Shown in pieces: positions 9,167-19,071 of a DNA stretch of 64,000 bases. The notes beneath the pieces are model-generated. The model was not told the DNA's origin, did not search any database, and was given only the letters and a program-made list of their open reading frames with translations. Source of the DNA: Candidatus Binatia bacterium. Its GTDB lineage: Bacteria > Desulfobacterota > Binatia > HRBIN30. The translations under genes and the position numbers were made by a program. Position 1 is the first letter of the stretch. Each line of letters begins with the position of its first letter. The stretch is taken from NCBI GenBank assembly GCA_937925685.1, contig CALAMI010000005.1:124001-188000 (forward strand), written 5' to 3'.

Positions 9167-9907
9167 CTAATGCCATCCCAAGAGGCGAGTGGCGAGCACC
9201 ACGACCATCGCAGCCAAAAACCACCGCACCAGACGTTCGCCTCCGGCAATGGCCAGACGTACGCCGACGACTCCGCCAATACCATAGCCGACAGCTAACA
9301 TCACCCCGGGAAGCCACCATACCTGATCTCGCAGGACGAAGATCGTGAGAGCCGCTGCGGTCTGGACAGCGTTCAGAACTACTTTGATGCTGTTGGCGCG
9401 CAGTAGGTTGTGACCCGCGTGAGATAAAGCTGCAATCAGGAGGAGCCCTACGCCCGCTTGAAATGCTCCCCCGAACAATCCGACGAAAAAGAACACCATC
9501 GCGCTTAGCGATCGGGGCCACGCCGGGCCCTGTGTGCGCGGTTGGGCGCCGACCACGATGGGAACGACCAAAACCAGCATGAGGACGGCGAATGCGCGCT
9601 GAAACGCCGCCGCTGGCAAGAGCGAAATGGTGTAGGCGCCGATGATGGAGCCACTCATCATTGGGACAAGAAGCGAAAAAGCGTGCCGAAGGCCCCCGAT
9701 GCCTTCCGCATGAAACCGCCAACTCGCGATCACGTTGTGCGCCAGGATACCGACACGATTGGTACCATTGGCAATGTCGGCCGGGACGCCGAGCAACACC
9801 AATACGGGCACGGTCAGCAGGGAACCAGCACCAGCCAGGGTATTGACGATGCCAGCGGCAAAGCCGGTGGCGAGCAAGAACGCGATTCCCCAGGGGTGAA
9901 ATTCCAT
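9167..9907 (-). CDS. TauE/SafE-family membrane permease
   Basis: A 246-residue polytopic protein of the TauE/SafE (sulfite exporter/anion permease) family. The conserved first helix reads LLATGFAAGIVNTLAGAGS, followed by PVLVLLGVPADIANGTNRV. About eight hydrophobic segments are visible in two similar halves. The ATG at 9907 is chosen because the family signature begins immediately after it; a TTG at 9952 would add 15 charged residues. It is convergent with the PAP2 gene and divergent from the alcohol dehydrogenase. The family exports sulfite, sulfoacetate and related anions; no sulfur gene adjoins it, so the substrate is open. Confidence 0.85.
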   Translation of the reverse strand: MEFHPWGIAFLLATGFAAGIVNTLAGAGSLLTVPVLVLLGVPADIANGTNRVGILAHNVIASWRFHAEGIGGLRHAFSLLVPMMSGSIIGAYTISLLPAAAFQRAFAVLMLVLVVPIVVGAQPRTQGPAWPRSLSAMVFFFVGLFGGAFQAGVGLLLIAALSHAGHNLLRANSIKVVLNAVQTAAALTIFVLRDQVWWLPGVMLAVGYGIGGVVGVRLAIAGGERLVRWFLAAMVVVLATRLLGWH

Positions 9908-10149
9908 TGCCAGTGCTGCGGTGTTGTAGTGGGGGGCGCACGCCTCGCGCAACTACGCGCTCGGGACAAGGGCACATTGGCACCGGCCCAACTAGTCCTT
10001 GTGCCGCGGCTTAAGGGGAAACGGGCGTGTTACGACACGCGCCAGCGGTACGGCCCCATGCAGTCGGTGGCGCGACGCCGTGAGCCCTGGTTGCGTCAAC
10101 TCAGGCATGCGCGTACGAGGACAACCAAATCAGCCTGCGAGGTGCAAGG

Positions 10150-11244
10150 ATGATCCGTGGAGCTGTGTTGTATAACTTCTTCGAACCCCTCAAGGTCGAA
10201 AGCGTGCGGCTTCGGGAACCTCGACCGGACGAGGTGGTGGTGAAGATGGCTGCAAGCGGGGTGTGTCACTCCGATCTTTCGGTGCAACGAGGAAAACTTC
10301 CGTTTCCGCCTCCGGTGATTCTTGGCCACGAGGGTGCGGGCATTGTCGAGGAGACCGGCAAGGAAGTGGTGGGCCTGAAGCCGGGCGATCACGTGGTGTT
10401 GGCTTGGGTACAAAGTTGCGGTCGCTGCGCGTACTGCATCGACGGAGAAGAGCACCTTTGCGATGCAGCGATCAAAGCGATGATGGCTGGGGAGGAAACC
10501 GCATTCGAGAAAGACGGCACTCCCATTTCTCGCATGGCGGGCGTGGCTTCGTTTGCTGAACGCACGCTGGTGCGAGCGTCGGCCTGCATCAAAATTCCGG
10601 AGGAGATTCCATTAGATCGTGCTTGCCTTGTGGGCTGCGGGGTGATGACGGGGGTAGGAGCGGTCACCAACACGGCAAAGCTCCGCCCAGGGCGAACCGT
10701 GGCTGTTTTTGGCTGTGGCGGCGTGGGCCTCAACGTTGTGCAAGGGGCGGTGTTGTGCGGCGCCTCGCGTATTATCGCCGTTGACTTAGTGGACAAAAAG
10801 CTTCAGTGGGCACGTGAGTTCGGTGCCACGGACATGATCAACGCCAAGCAGACGAGCGATGTCGCAGACGCGATCCGCTCCCTGACCGGAGGCCGCGGTG
10901 TGGACTACGCGTTCGAGGTCATTGGCATGCCCGAGGTGATTGCTCAGGCCTTTCTGTCGGTGCGCCGCGGCGGCAAGGTGGTGGTTGTGGGCGTGCCGGG
11001 GTTCGACCAAAGCGTTGGTTTGCCGGCTTCGGCTATCCCTTTGGAGGAAAAATCGGTGGTCGGCTCTCTTTACGGCTCGGCCCACGTGCGGCGAGATATG
11101 CCCAAGTTGCTCGAGCTGTACATGCAAAAGCGGCTCAAGCTTGACGAGCTGATTTCTCGCCGGATTTCGCTGGAACAGGTCAACGAGGCATTTGCCGCGA
11201 TGGAGTCGGGCGAGGTTGCCCGCAGCGTCATTGTCTACCCCTGA
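10150..11244 (+). CDS. Zinc-dependent alcohol dehydrogenase (MDR family)
   Basis: A full-length medium-chain dehydrogenase of 364 residues. Catalytic zinc ligands are in GVCHSD and GHEGAG, and the four-Cys structural zinc lobe is CGRCAYC with a further Cys in HLC. The nucleotide fold has [14 protein letters not shown], and the acidic residue after the next strand (AVDLVD) suggests NAD. The ATG at 10150 follows GAGGTG. It is close to class III/benzyl-alcohol type dehydrogenases that oxidise primary alcohols to aldehydes. It stands just upstream of the second thiolase-like gene in the catabolic island and probably supplies an oxidation step. Confidence 0.9.
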   Translation: MIRGAVLYNFFEPLKVESVRLREPRPDEVVVKMAASGVCHSDLSVQRGKLPFPPPVILGHEGAGIVEETGKEVVGLKPGDHVVLAWVQSCGRCAYCIDGEEHLCDAAIKAMMAGEETAFEKDGTPISRMAGVASFAERTLVRASACIKIPEEIPLDRACLVGCGVMTGVGAVTNTAKLRPGRTVAVFGCGGVGLNVVQGAVLCGASRIIAVDLVDKKLQWAREFGATDMINAKQTSDVADAIRSLTGGRGVDYAFEVIGMPEVIAQAFLSVRRGGKVVVVGVPGFDQSVGLPASAIPLEEKSVVGSLYGSAHVRRDMPKLLELYMQKRLKLDELISRRISLEQVNEAFAAMESGEVARSVIVYP

Positions 11245-11292
11245 ATGGCAGTCGCGTGCCGTGGCAAAGATGGCGCGCTGGAGGAGCCTAAC

Positions 11293-12816
11293 GTGGCAGA
11301 GTTTAACGAAGACCGCATCCCAGTGTTGATTGGCGGTGGCCAAGTAACCCAGCGCGAGGCCGACCCCAAAGAGGCGCTGGAGCCGCTCGGCCTCATGGCT
11401 ACGGCGGCACAACGGGCCGCCGAAGATGCCGAGTTACGGAATGTAGAGTTGGCGCAGCTCGACCTTGTTGCCGTGGTGAACATTCTCGGCTGGTCCTATG
11501 CCCACCCCCCAGGGGCATTGGCTGCCCGGTTCCAGGCCAAGCCCCGTCACCTCTGGTACTCGACTTTGGGAGGAAACACGCCCCAGTGGCTAGTCAACGA
11601 AATCGCCGCTCGTATCGCAACGGGCGAAGTGCGCTTTGCATTGCTTGCGGGTGCCGAAGCGCTTGCAACGCTACAGCGGGCGCGCCGGGCGAAGGTGCCA
11701 GTTCAGTGGTCCACTGGCGAGGCGCCAGGTCAAGTCGCACCAGTGATCCTCGGTTCCAACCGGCCTGGGAGTAACGACATAGAGATGGCACACGGCATGA
11801 CCTTGCCGGTGGTCGTGTACCCGCTCTTTGAAAATGCCTTGCGGGCACACTACGGCCACTCGCTCGAGGGTCACCGGCGGTACTTAGGGGAACTGTGTGC
11901 GCGCATGACTCGAGTGGCCGCCACTCACCCGCACGCATGGTTTCCGGTGCAACGCTCGGCAGAGGAAATCGCCACGCCCAGCAGAGAAAATCGCATGGTG
12001 TCGTACCCGTATACCAAGTACATGAACGCCATTATCGAGGTCGATCAAGGGGCAGCCTTGCTCTTGACCTCCGTGGGGTATGCTAAGGAGCTTGGTGTGC
12101 CACGCCACCGCTGGGTGTATTTGTGGGGATGCGCCGACACGCAAGATCACTGGTTCGTATCCGAGCGGGTGAATTATTGGTCTTCTCCCGCCATTCGGAT
12201 CGCCGTGCATGAGGCACTGCGCATGGCCGGTTGGTCGGTCAATGAGGTTGAATTTTTCGACTTGTACAGTTGTTTCCCCTGTGCGGTGCAAATTGGCCGT
12301 GATGCTTTGGGCATCTCTATGGATGATCCGCGGCCGCTCACGGTGACGGGTGGGTTGCCGTATTTCGGCGGCCCCGGGAACAATTACGTCACGCATTCGA
12401 TCGCCACGATGCTCGATCTTCTCAGGCGCCACCCGGGCAAGCGTGGGTTGGTTTCTGGTTTAGGTTGGTACATCACCAAACACAGCATGGGCCTGTACAG
12501 TACAGACCCCCCGCCTCGGCCTTTCGTGCGCCGCGATCCGGCGGCGTACCAACAGGAAATTGATTGCATGGCGCGGCCAGAGCTGGCTTTGCGCCCGTGC
12601 GGACGCGGCAAGGTCGAAACGTACACCATCGTCCACGACCGTGAAGGCGTTCCGGTACGCGGAATCGTGATCGGGCGTTTGGCGGATGGTCACCGTTTCT
12701 TGGCGAACTTGCCTGCCGACGCGTCGGCACTTGCCCGATGGGAACAAGAGGAACTCATCGGCGTGGAAGGCGAGGTGAAAAACCAGGACCATGTGAATCT
12801 TTTCGTTCCGGATTGA
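11293..12816 (+). CDS. Thiolase-like protein type 1 (TLP1-like), acetyl-CoA acetyltransferase family
   Basis: A 507-residue thiolase-superfamily member. GTG at 11293 has the strong site GGAGGAG seven bases upstream; an in-frame ATG at 11245 lies directly after the previous stop but lacks one. The start (DRIPVLIGGGQVTQRE) is typical of the family. At the nucleophile position the sequence is LGGNTPQWLVNE, with no Cys. The second active-site loops are also altered (LYSCFPCAVQIG and THSIATML rather than Gly-His-Pro). A C-terminal OB-like extension (GIVIGRLADGHRFLANL) matches TLP1-type proteins. It may bind CoA esters or act as an aldolase or scaffold rather than a thiolase. Confidence 0.85.
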   Translation: MAEFNEDRIPVLIGGGQVTQREADPKEALEPLGLMATAAQRAAEDAELRNVELAQLDLVAVVNILGWSYAHPPGALAARFQAKPRHLWYSTLGGNTPQWLVNEIAARIATGEVRFALLAGAEALATLQRARRAKVPVQWSTGEAPGQVAPVILGSNRPGSNDIEMAHGMTLPVVVYPLFENALRAHYGHSLEGHRRYLGELCARMTRVAATHPHAWFPVQRSAEEIATPSRENRMVSYPYTKYMNAIIEVDQGAALLLTSVGYAKELGVPRHRWVYLWGCADTQDHWFVSERVNYWSSPAIRIAVHEALRMAGWSVNEVEFFDLYSCFPCAVQIGRDALGISMDDPRPLTVTGGLPYFGGPGNNYVTHSIATMLDLLRRHPGKRGLVSGLGWYITKHSMGLYSTDPPPRPFVRRDPAAYQQEIDCMARPELALRPCGRGKVETYTIVHDREGVPVRGIVIGRLADGHRFLANLPADASALARWEQEELIGVEGEVKNQDHVNLFVPD

Positions 12817-12938
12817 AACCGGGCAGATGTTTTGGTGGAATCCGTGTTCGATGACTGTTGCCAGGTTCAGGGCTCGGCTCGCACGTGGGAGGCGGAAAAG
12901 CGCGGCATGCTAGGTGTCGGACCCCGAGGGGAGGGCAT

Positions 12939-14090
12939 ATGGAATTTTACTTTTTTCATTTGATGCCATGGCCTCATTTACCTGAGGACTACCACGGCCC
13001 AGCGTGGATTCGTTGTCCCAACGAGCTGTACGACCCTGAACGGGGGGTGGGAGCCTACAATCGCTACATTGATGAGCTCGTGTATGCGGAGGAACTCGGG
13101 TTCGATGGCGTGTGTGTCAACGAGCACCACGCTAACGCTTACGGCAACATGCCGTCGCCCAATTTGATCGGATCGATCCTTGCCCGCCAAACGCGTCGCT
13201 GCAAGATCGCCATCGTCGGGAATGCGCTACCACTGTACAATCCACCGATTCGCGTCGCCGAAGAATTCGCCATGATCGACGTGATTTCTGGGGGTCGGCT
13301 GATTGCCGGGATGGTCGTGGGTGGGGGCCCGGAGTATTACTCCAACGGTCTCAACCCCGCGCAGGCGCGGGAGCGCTTCTACGAGGCGCATGATCTCATC
13401 GTGCAAGCCTGGACCCGGCCGGGCCCGTTTGTATTCAACGGTAAGTACTACAAACTCCGCTACGTGAACCCATGGCCGCGACCTTTGCAGAAGCCCCATC
13501 CGCCTATTTGGATTCCAGGTGCGGGGAGCTTGGAGACCATGGAGTTCGTAGCCCGGCGCCGGTATGCCTATATGGGCATTCCGTATTTTCACCGACGGGT
13601 GTTCGAGCGAAACTTCGCTTTCTTCCGGGAAGCCTGCGAGAAAGAAGGCTATACGGCTCGTCCCGAGCAAATGGGCTGGCTGTGCCCGATTTACGTTGCA
13701 GAAAATGACGAGATTGCCCGTCGCGAGTACGAGCCGCACTTTTGGTACTTCGCCAAGCGCTTGTTGCCGGGAATCGAAACCAGCCCGCCCGGCTACACCA
13801 CCGCGCGATCCGCGGTGAAGCTCATCACGGCGCGAAGCGATTTCTTGTTGTTCGTGGATACGTGGGAGCAAGTGGTCGAAGGGCGTTACGCCATTGTCGG
13901 CAGCCCGGAAACCGTGGTGGAGCAAATGACCGACATGATTCAAAGCCTCGGTGTCGGCAGTATCCTCGCTCTGTTGCAGGTCGGCACCCTGCCCGCGGAC
14001 CTCACACGGCGCAACATGGAGCTGTTCGCCCGCGAGGTGATGCCACGTCTGCAAGCGTGGGATGCGCAACGCCGAGCGCAAGCAGCCTGA
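12939..14090 (+). CDS. LLM class flavin-dependent oxidoreductase (alkanal-monooxygenase-like)
   Basis: A 383-residue bacterial-luciferase-like TIM barrel. The N-terminus MEFYFFHLMPWPHLPEDY and the segment VCVNEHHANAYG, carrying the family His pair, are typical; ISGGRLIAGMVVGG marks the central barrel. The ATG at 12939 follows GGGAGG. Such enzymes use reduced FMN (or F420) to oxygenate aldehydes, alkanesulfonates or other organics. Gene context after the thiolase-like and alcohol dehydrogenase genes suggests oxidation of an aliphatic or terpenoid substrate. The alpha/beta hydrolase starts 16 bases downstream and is probably in the same transcript. Confidence 0.85.
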   Translation: MEFYFFHLMPWPHLPEDYHGPAWIRCPNELYDPERGVGAYNRYIDELVYAEELGFDGVCVNEHHANAYGNMPSPNLIGSILARQTRRCKIAIVGNALPLYNPPIRVAEEFAMIDVISGGRLIAGMVVGGGPEYYSNGLNPAQARERFYEAHDLIVQAWTRPGPFVFNGKYYKLRYVNPWPRPLQKPHPPIWIPGAGSLETMEFVARRRYAYMGIPYFHRRVFERNFAFFREACEKEGYTARPEQMGWLCPIYVAENDEIARREYEPHFWYFAKRLLPGIETSPPGYTTARSAVKLITARSDFLLFVDTWEQVVEGRYAIVGSPETVVEQMTDMIQSLGVGSILALLQVGTLPADLTRRNMELFAREVMPRLQAWDAQRRAQAA

Positions 14091-14106
14091 TCGTTGAGAG
14101 AAGCCC

Positions 14107-14892
14107 GTGAACGAAACGCTTGTGATTGGCAGAGAGACTGTGGAGCTACGCCGCAAGGGAAGCGGCGCCCCGCTGCTTTACTTGCACGGCGGCATCGGCG
14201 ATACGGATTGGTTGCCTGTCTTCGACGAATGGACAACGCGGTTTTCTGTCGTCCAACCGTTACATCCGGGTTTTGGAGCGTCGACGGGCGGAGAGAGGCT
14301 CGACGGCATCGAGGATCTGGTGTTCCACTATTTGGACGTCATCGTCCACTTAGGCTTGGATCGCAGTCCGCTAACCATCGTCGGAGCGTCGTTCGGAGGG
14401 TGGATCGCGGCTGAACTCGCTGCGCGTTACCCCGCCGTCGTGAGTCGCCTGTTGCTCGTCGCCCCTGCGGGGCTCTGGATTGACGAGGCTCCACCCAATG
14501 AGCTGTTCGGTCGGGAGCCGGGCGACCTGGCTGCTGTGCTGTTCCACCGGCTGGATCACCCAGTGGCGGCCATGATGACGGCAGTGTCCGACATTGCGTC
14601 GCTTCCGGAACACTTGATCCTCCAGCAATTCAAGGCCATGGAGGCATTGGCGCGGGTGGCGTGGAACCCTTATTTCCACGACCCGAAGCTTGAGCGGCTG
14701 CTGCCGCGCGTGCGCGCGAAGACAAGCATCGTTTGGGGAGCCGAGGACCGCTTTTTTCCGCCCCTTTACGGCCAACGGTTTGCTGAATTGATCCCTGGGG
14801 CCTCGTTGCACTTGGTGCCAAATACCGGCCACCTCGTCGTGTTGGAGTGCCCCGAAGAGGTAACACGCCAGTTGCTGGCGATGACGAACTGA
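14107..14892 (+). CDS. Alpha/beta hydrolase
   Basis: A 261-residue alpha/beta-hydrolase. The oxyanion loop is LHGG (residues 26-29) and the nucleophile elbow is GASFGG with Ser95. The acid lies around WGAEDRFFP, and the catalytic His is in NTGHLVVLE near the C-terminus. It starts with GTG at 14107 after a GAGAGAAG stretch, 16 bases from the LLM gene. Size and motifs match C-C bond or ester hydrolases such as those that follow a Baeyer-Villiger or ring-opening oxygenase. That fits the preceding monooxygenase, but the substrate is not deducible. Confidence 0.85.
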   Translation: MNETLVIGRETVELRRKGSGAPLLYLHGGIGDTDWLPVFDEWTTRFSVVQPLHPGFGASTGGERLDGIEDLVFHYLDVIVHLGLDRSPLTIVGASFGGWIAAELAARYPAVVSRLLLVAPAGLWIDEAPPNELFGREPGDLAAVLFHRLDHPVAAMMTAVSDIASLPEHLILQQFKAMEALARVAWNPYFHDPKLERLLPRVRAKTSIVWGAEDRFFPPLYGQRFAELIPGASLHLVPNTGHLVVLECPEEVTRQLLAMTN

Positions 14893-15078
14893 CCGGCGAT
14901 TTCCTTGTCGCGAAGGCCGCAGTGGCCGCTTTTGGCTGGCGACTAGCGGCGATCGCATTTTCAGCCATTCTGCCGCCACCACGGCAGACTCCTTAGCGTT
15001 AGGCTTCAGTTTGCGGGTAGTTCGCCCTCAGGTTGGCCGTTGCTGGGTCAACGGCCAATCGCCGAGATGACCGACGGG

Positions 15079-17529
15079 TCAGGTCGCGTTCCGCGTAGCC
15101 AATGCGGAACGCATGGCCGCGACGCCCAGCACGTAAATTCCCAAGGCGAGGTAGCCCACCATCCGAAAGCCGAAGCTCATTGCCAGTAGGATCGCCAAGA
15201 CCGAACCGACGACGGATGCAACGCCGTTGGCGGCCCACCCCCAAGGAATCATGGCTTCCGCATTCTGCCGGAGTACTTTCATGCCGAGTGGCAAGAAGGT
15301 ACCCATCAAAAGCCCCAAAGGAGCGAGTAACGCCAGCGCAATCGCGGCACGACCCACCAGCGGCAACCCTAACGCGGCCGTGAACACGAAAGTCAAGGCC
15401 ACTGAGTAACCGAGTGTCACGACCACAAGTGCTGCCGCCACGAGAGGAAGGATCTTTCTCGGATTTTCGAAAAGTGGAAGCTGTCCGGTTAGGAAGCTCC
15501 CAATCCCCGAAAAAACTAATAGCCCAGCAAGCACGACGGCGAGGGCAAACACCGGAGATCCTAAGAAAAGAGTGAACCGCTGGATGTAACTGATTTCGAG
15601 AAGCATGAAGCCGAGACCCAAGGCGGCGAAATACGCTAAGTAAGAAGCCTTCTCCACCGTGAGCTCGCCAATGCCATAGCGGAATAGCGGGCCGATGATG
15701 AACAAGCTCCCGAAGAACAGGGATTGGATCAGGATCATCAGCAACACCAGCTGACCGGCGGCAAAGGTGTAGTCGTGTCTTAGTTTCTGCGGATCGAGTA
15801 AGTCCTGCCAATGCAGGAAGTTAAAGAAGAACGGACGATCGTCCACCACCGCTGTGACGTTGAGGGGATGTTGCGCGAGAAACTTTTCCCGGTCACAACG
15901 GTCCATCCATAGGAGTTCGGACGCTGGGGATTTCAGACGCTGACCCGGCAAGTGCCACGGCTCGAAACCGGTCAACGCACAGTGCTCTTCCATTCGCTTG
16001 ACCTCTTTTTCGGAAAACGCGGTGCGTCGGAGCAGGATGCTGAAGGTCGAGAACCGCGCATTTGGCGGCTTGCTTCTCACCACCATCAGATGCTCACGGG
16101 GCGCAGCCACGCCCAAGCGTTCCAGCGCCTCTGCCATGGTGACGAGCAGGCGAAAAATTTGCCTTGGTGGCAAACCACCGAAACCGGCATCGCCTCGGAC
16201 GAAGGAAAGGATTCCCCGTTCGGACAACCGGGCGATGTAATCCTGGATCGCCTCGGTCGTGTACAGATAACTTTCCGAGAGGACGTAAGCCCCCGAGTAC
16301 ACCGCAGCCAAGGTATCTACGCCGGTAAGTTGGATCACGTCGTATCGATCCCTCCCGCGGCGTACGAAACTGCGGCCCTCGTCGACAACGAGGCTCACCT
16401 CAGGGCGCAGGAAAAACCCGCCGGTGTAATCCTTGAAATCGTGGAGGAGGAGTCGGACCGTAACCGGGTTGAGCTCTACCCCGGTGACGTGCGATGCCCC
16501 TTTTCGGACCGCTTGAATGATGTCGACACCACCGCCCGTCCCGATAACCAGTACGTTTGGTTTGGAGTGGAACAGATACGGAAGGGCGAGTACCGACCAA
16601 TCCAGGATTTTCAGCGGCTCTAAATTACCGTCCAGCCGGTAAAGCATCGTCGACGCGTCGCCGTCGTGGGTGATCACGAGGTTTTCCGGTACAGGCCCGG
16701 GATAACGCTCGCTGACTCCCCACGCTGCAGTCTTACCCATGCGAAAAGATCCACCGTCAGCCTTTGCGAGCACGTCGACTCGGTAAACGGGGTTCCATCT
16801 CGAGAACAAAACTGTTGCTCCTCCGGCGCGAAGTCGGGCGAAAAACTTGGCCACTGACACCCGCACATCGACGCCGTTTCCTGCCGCGCCGGCGAGTACG
16901 AGGGTTATCGAGAACCCCGCGGCACAAACCATCGCCAAGCGTCGATGGTCCGTCGAAAACAGCAACCCCGCGGCGAACAAAAGCGAGGCGCCGAGGAAAA
17001 CGATGCCTGGAGCACCTAACGGACCGAGCAAGACCACCCCCAGGATGCTGCCCACAGCGGCCCCCAGCAAATCGCTGAAATACAGGCTAGGGATACTCTC
17101 CGGTGCGTTCCTGAACACGGTGGTAATACAGAGCCCGGCGGCAAAAAACGGAGCGGTAACAGCTAAGTATATTCCGGTGAGATACAGCAACTGTAGTGGC
17201 TGACCCAAAACAGGGAACCCTGGTCCGGAAAACAGCCGGAACGGCTCGAAGGGCAGGGCAGACACAATGACCAAACAAACAATCAGCGTCAGCCCACCGA
17301 CGATCGAGGCGAGGCTCAGCGACCGGCTGACACCGGAGCGCGTGAGCTCGGGGAAAGCGTAGTAGACAGAGCCGGCCGCTCCGTAGCCGAGCAAGGCGAC
17401 GCTAATGGTCATGTACGCAAAGTGGTACCAAATGGTGAAGGAAAAGAATCGGGTCAGCGCGACCTCGACCATGAGGGCGGCCAGAGAGATCAAAAAAATC
17501 GCTGCGTACGTTCGGCCGGTAACCTTCAT
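15079..17529 (-). CDS. Large membrane protein with central spermidine-synthase-like methyltransferase fold
   Basis: An 816-residue protein with three parts. About 240 N-terminal residues form several membrane helices (AIFLISLAALMVEVALTRFF). A cytosolic Rossmann domain of the spermidine synthase/methyltransferase class follows (VLVIGTGGGVDIIQAV, VTGVELNP, DVIQLTGVDT). A second set of about seven helices closes the protein (LGLGFMLLEISYIQRFTLFLG). The ATG at 17529 is preceded by GGAG; the longer frame adds a basic run without signal features. Related SpeE-like multispanning proteins are common in uncultured bacteria, and their activity is unknown. The Gly-rich loop is intact, so SAM or decarboxylated SAM binding is plausible. 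Confidence 0.8.
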   Translation of the reverse strand: MKVTGRTYAAIFLISLAALMVEVALTRFFSFTIWYHFAYMTISVALLGYGAAGSVYYAFPELTRSGVSRSLSLASIVGGLTLIVCLVIVSALPFEPFRLFSGPGFPVLGQPLQLLYLTGIYLAVTAPFFAAGLCITTVFRNAPESIPSLYFSDLLGAAVGSILGVVLLGPLGAPGIVFLGASLLFAAGLLFSTDHRRLAMVCAAGFSITLVLAGAAGNGVDVRVSVAKFFARLRAGGATVLFSRWNPVYRVDVLAKADGGSFRMGKTAAWGVSERYPGPVPENLVITHDGDASTMLYRLDGNLEPLKILDWSVLALPYLFHSKPNVLVIGTGGGVDIIQAVRKGASHVTGVELNPVTVRLLLHDFKDYTGGFFLRPEVSLVVDEGRSFVRRGRDRYDVIQLTGVDTLAAVYSGAYVLSESYLYTTEAIQDYIARLSERGILSFVRGDAGFGGLPPRQIFRLLVTMAEALERLGVAAPREHLMVVRSKPPNARFSTFSILLRRTAFSEKEVKRMEEHCALTGFEPWHLPGQRLKSPASELLWMDRCDREKFLAQHPLNVTAVVDDRPFFFNFLHWQDLLDPQKLRHDYTFAAGQLVLLMILIQSLFFGSLFIIGPLFRYGIGELTVEKASYLAYFAALGLGFMLLEISYIQRFTLFLGSPVFALAVVLAGLLVFSGIGSFLTGQLPLFENPRKILPLVAAALVVVTLGYSVALTFVFTAALGLPLVGRAAIALALLAPLGLLMGTFLPLGMKVLRQNAEAMIPWGWAANGVASVVGSVLAILLAMSFGFRMVGYLALGIYVLGVAAMRSALATRNAT

Positions 17530-17806
17530 TTCAACTCCGACAACTGGATAGTTTCGAGCTACGGAAAACTTCGAAAGAAGCCTTTGGCGGCTCTGCACGC
17601 CGCGGACTCCTCGAGCTCGCAGTTGCTTATAACGGGGACGCGGTTTGCGCAATTGCGAACATCATTGCGTTGGCCGTAATCGCCAAGGGCTCATGTGCGG
17701 CCGAGCAAGTCGATGCGTTCACCAGTCGGCAACCTGTGCCCGGCTCGAGCGGTTGCGCAACGGGCAGGAACCGTGCAAACGGGCAAGGCTCGGCGAATCG
17801 CGCCAG

Positions 17807-18997
17807 TCAGCCGCGAGGAGTCGCGGCCGAGGCGGTATGTGCTGCTTTTTTTGCACTGGTCACCCGCGTTGCCGCCAGCACCCCGGCCCCCAGAGCGAGC
17901 ATGCCAACGCCGGAGTACATGGTCCGGTACCCGAAGTGTTCAGCGACGGCGCCGAGAGCGGGATTGCTCAAAGTGTGCCCGAGATCGAACATGGCGGTAA
18001 ACCAACTCACCGCCCGGCCGCGCCGAGCGCCGGCGAGGTCGACGACGAGCGCGGCCAAGATCGGAAAGGCGTAACCATGGCCAGCTCCGGCAAGTGCACC
18101 AACGCCGTGCAGCCATGCACGGTCCACAGCGCGCGGCAACAAACAGAGGGCAGCCCCGTAGAGAACGAACGCCAGAGCCAGCATCGGGTAGCGGCCAACA
18201 CGGTCGGGAAGATGGCCACTGAAGATCCGCACCAATACCGCCGTGGCGGCGTAGACGAAGAAGATCGTGCCCGCGGGGGCTAAGCGGGCCGAAGTCACGT
18301 AAGGTGCAAGAAACGTAAAGATACTTGCCTCTGCCGCCCCGAACAGAAACGTCAAGCTCATCACCAGCCAAAACGCAGCTGGAATAGGTGCGCAATGGGG
18401 TGAGCCCGCCGGAAGGGAGCTTGGCCGTGGATGGGGATGTTCTTCTAAACGGGCGATTGTGGCAAGGCAGGCAAGCGCAAGGGTGGCGGCCGCAAGGAAA
18501 AATACAGCAAAGCCCCAACGACGGATGAGCCACTCCCCAATCAGCGGACCTAAACCGTTGCTGGCCATTCCCCATAGACCAAACCAAGCGAGCCCTTGAG
18601 CCCGGCGCGTGACCGGGATGACGTCGCTTGCGTAGGTGACGAAACTCGTGAACATCGCCCCACCGGCAACTGCGGTGGCGATCACTAACGCGATGCAGTA
18701 CGGGCCGAGTCGGTCGACGGTGAGGTAGCCCAGAGAGGCGGCAGCATGGAGGAACGTCGCTGCAAACATGATGCTCTTGCGGCCGAGCCGGTCCAAAAGA
18801 AACCCCATCGGCCAGCGTACCGCCACTGCGGCGGCGGCGCCCACCCCAGCATACAAGCCAATGGTAATTTCCGTGCCCCCTAACGACCGTACGAAGAGGG
18901 GAAAGAGGATGTAAAGCGCCCCTGCCAACGAGCCAAAAAGCTGCACCGCACACGCAAGCACGAAGTTGCGAGTAACCAGGGGTTCGCGCACGTTCAC
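17807..18997 (-). CDS. MFS transporter
   Basis: A protein of about 396 residues with twelve hydrophobic segments in two halves. The signature MGFLLDRLGRKSIM sits in the loop between helices 2 and 3, and GHLPDRVGRYPML is its repeat in the second half. The start is uncertain: a TTG at 19063 gives 418 residues, while GTG codons at 18997 or 18991 begin close to the first helix (TRNFVLACAVQLFGS) and look more natural. It resembles drug or metabolite exporters with no substrate-specific feature. The YiiX-like gene ends upstream on the same strand, so they may share a transcript. Confidence 0.8.
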   Translation of the reverse strand: MNVREPLVTRNFVLACAVQLFGSLAGALYILFPLFVRSLGGTEITIGLYAGVGAAAAVAVRWPMGFLLDRLGRKSIMFAATFLHAAASLGYLTVDRLGPYCIALVIATAVAGGAMFTSFVTYASDVIPVTRRAQGLAWFGLWGMASNGLGPLIGEWLIRRWGFAVFFLAAATLALACLATIARLEEHPHPRPSSLPAGSPHCAPIPAAFWLVMSLTFLFGAAEASIFTFLAPYVTSARLAPAGTIFFVYAATAVLVRIFSGHLPDRVGRYPMLALAFVLYGAALCLLPRAVDRAWLHGVGALAGAGHGYAFPILAALVVDLAGARRGRAVSWFTAMFDLGHTLSNPALGAVAEHFGYRTMYSGVGMLALGAGVLAATRVTSAKKAAHTASAATPRG

Positions 18998-19071
18998 GTG
19001 TTCCACCGCGCGACCAGACAGCGCAAACAGGGGAAACGCGCCTACTGCATCGTCGCCGGCCAACCCGTGCC

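Noticed and set aside
9542-10153. 203-codon plus-strand frame opposite the TauE-like permease
   Set aside because: Hydrophilic, Gln/His/Arg-rich product without a domain, antisense to a clear membrane protein.
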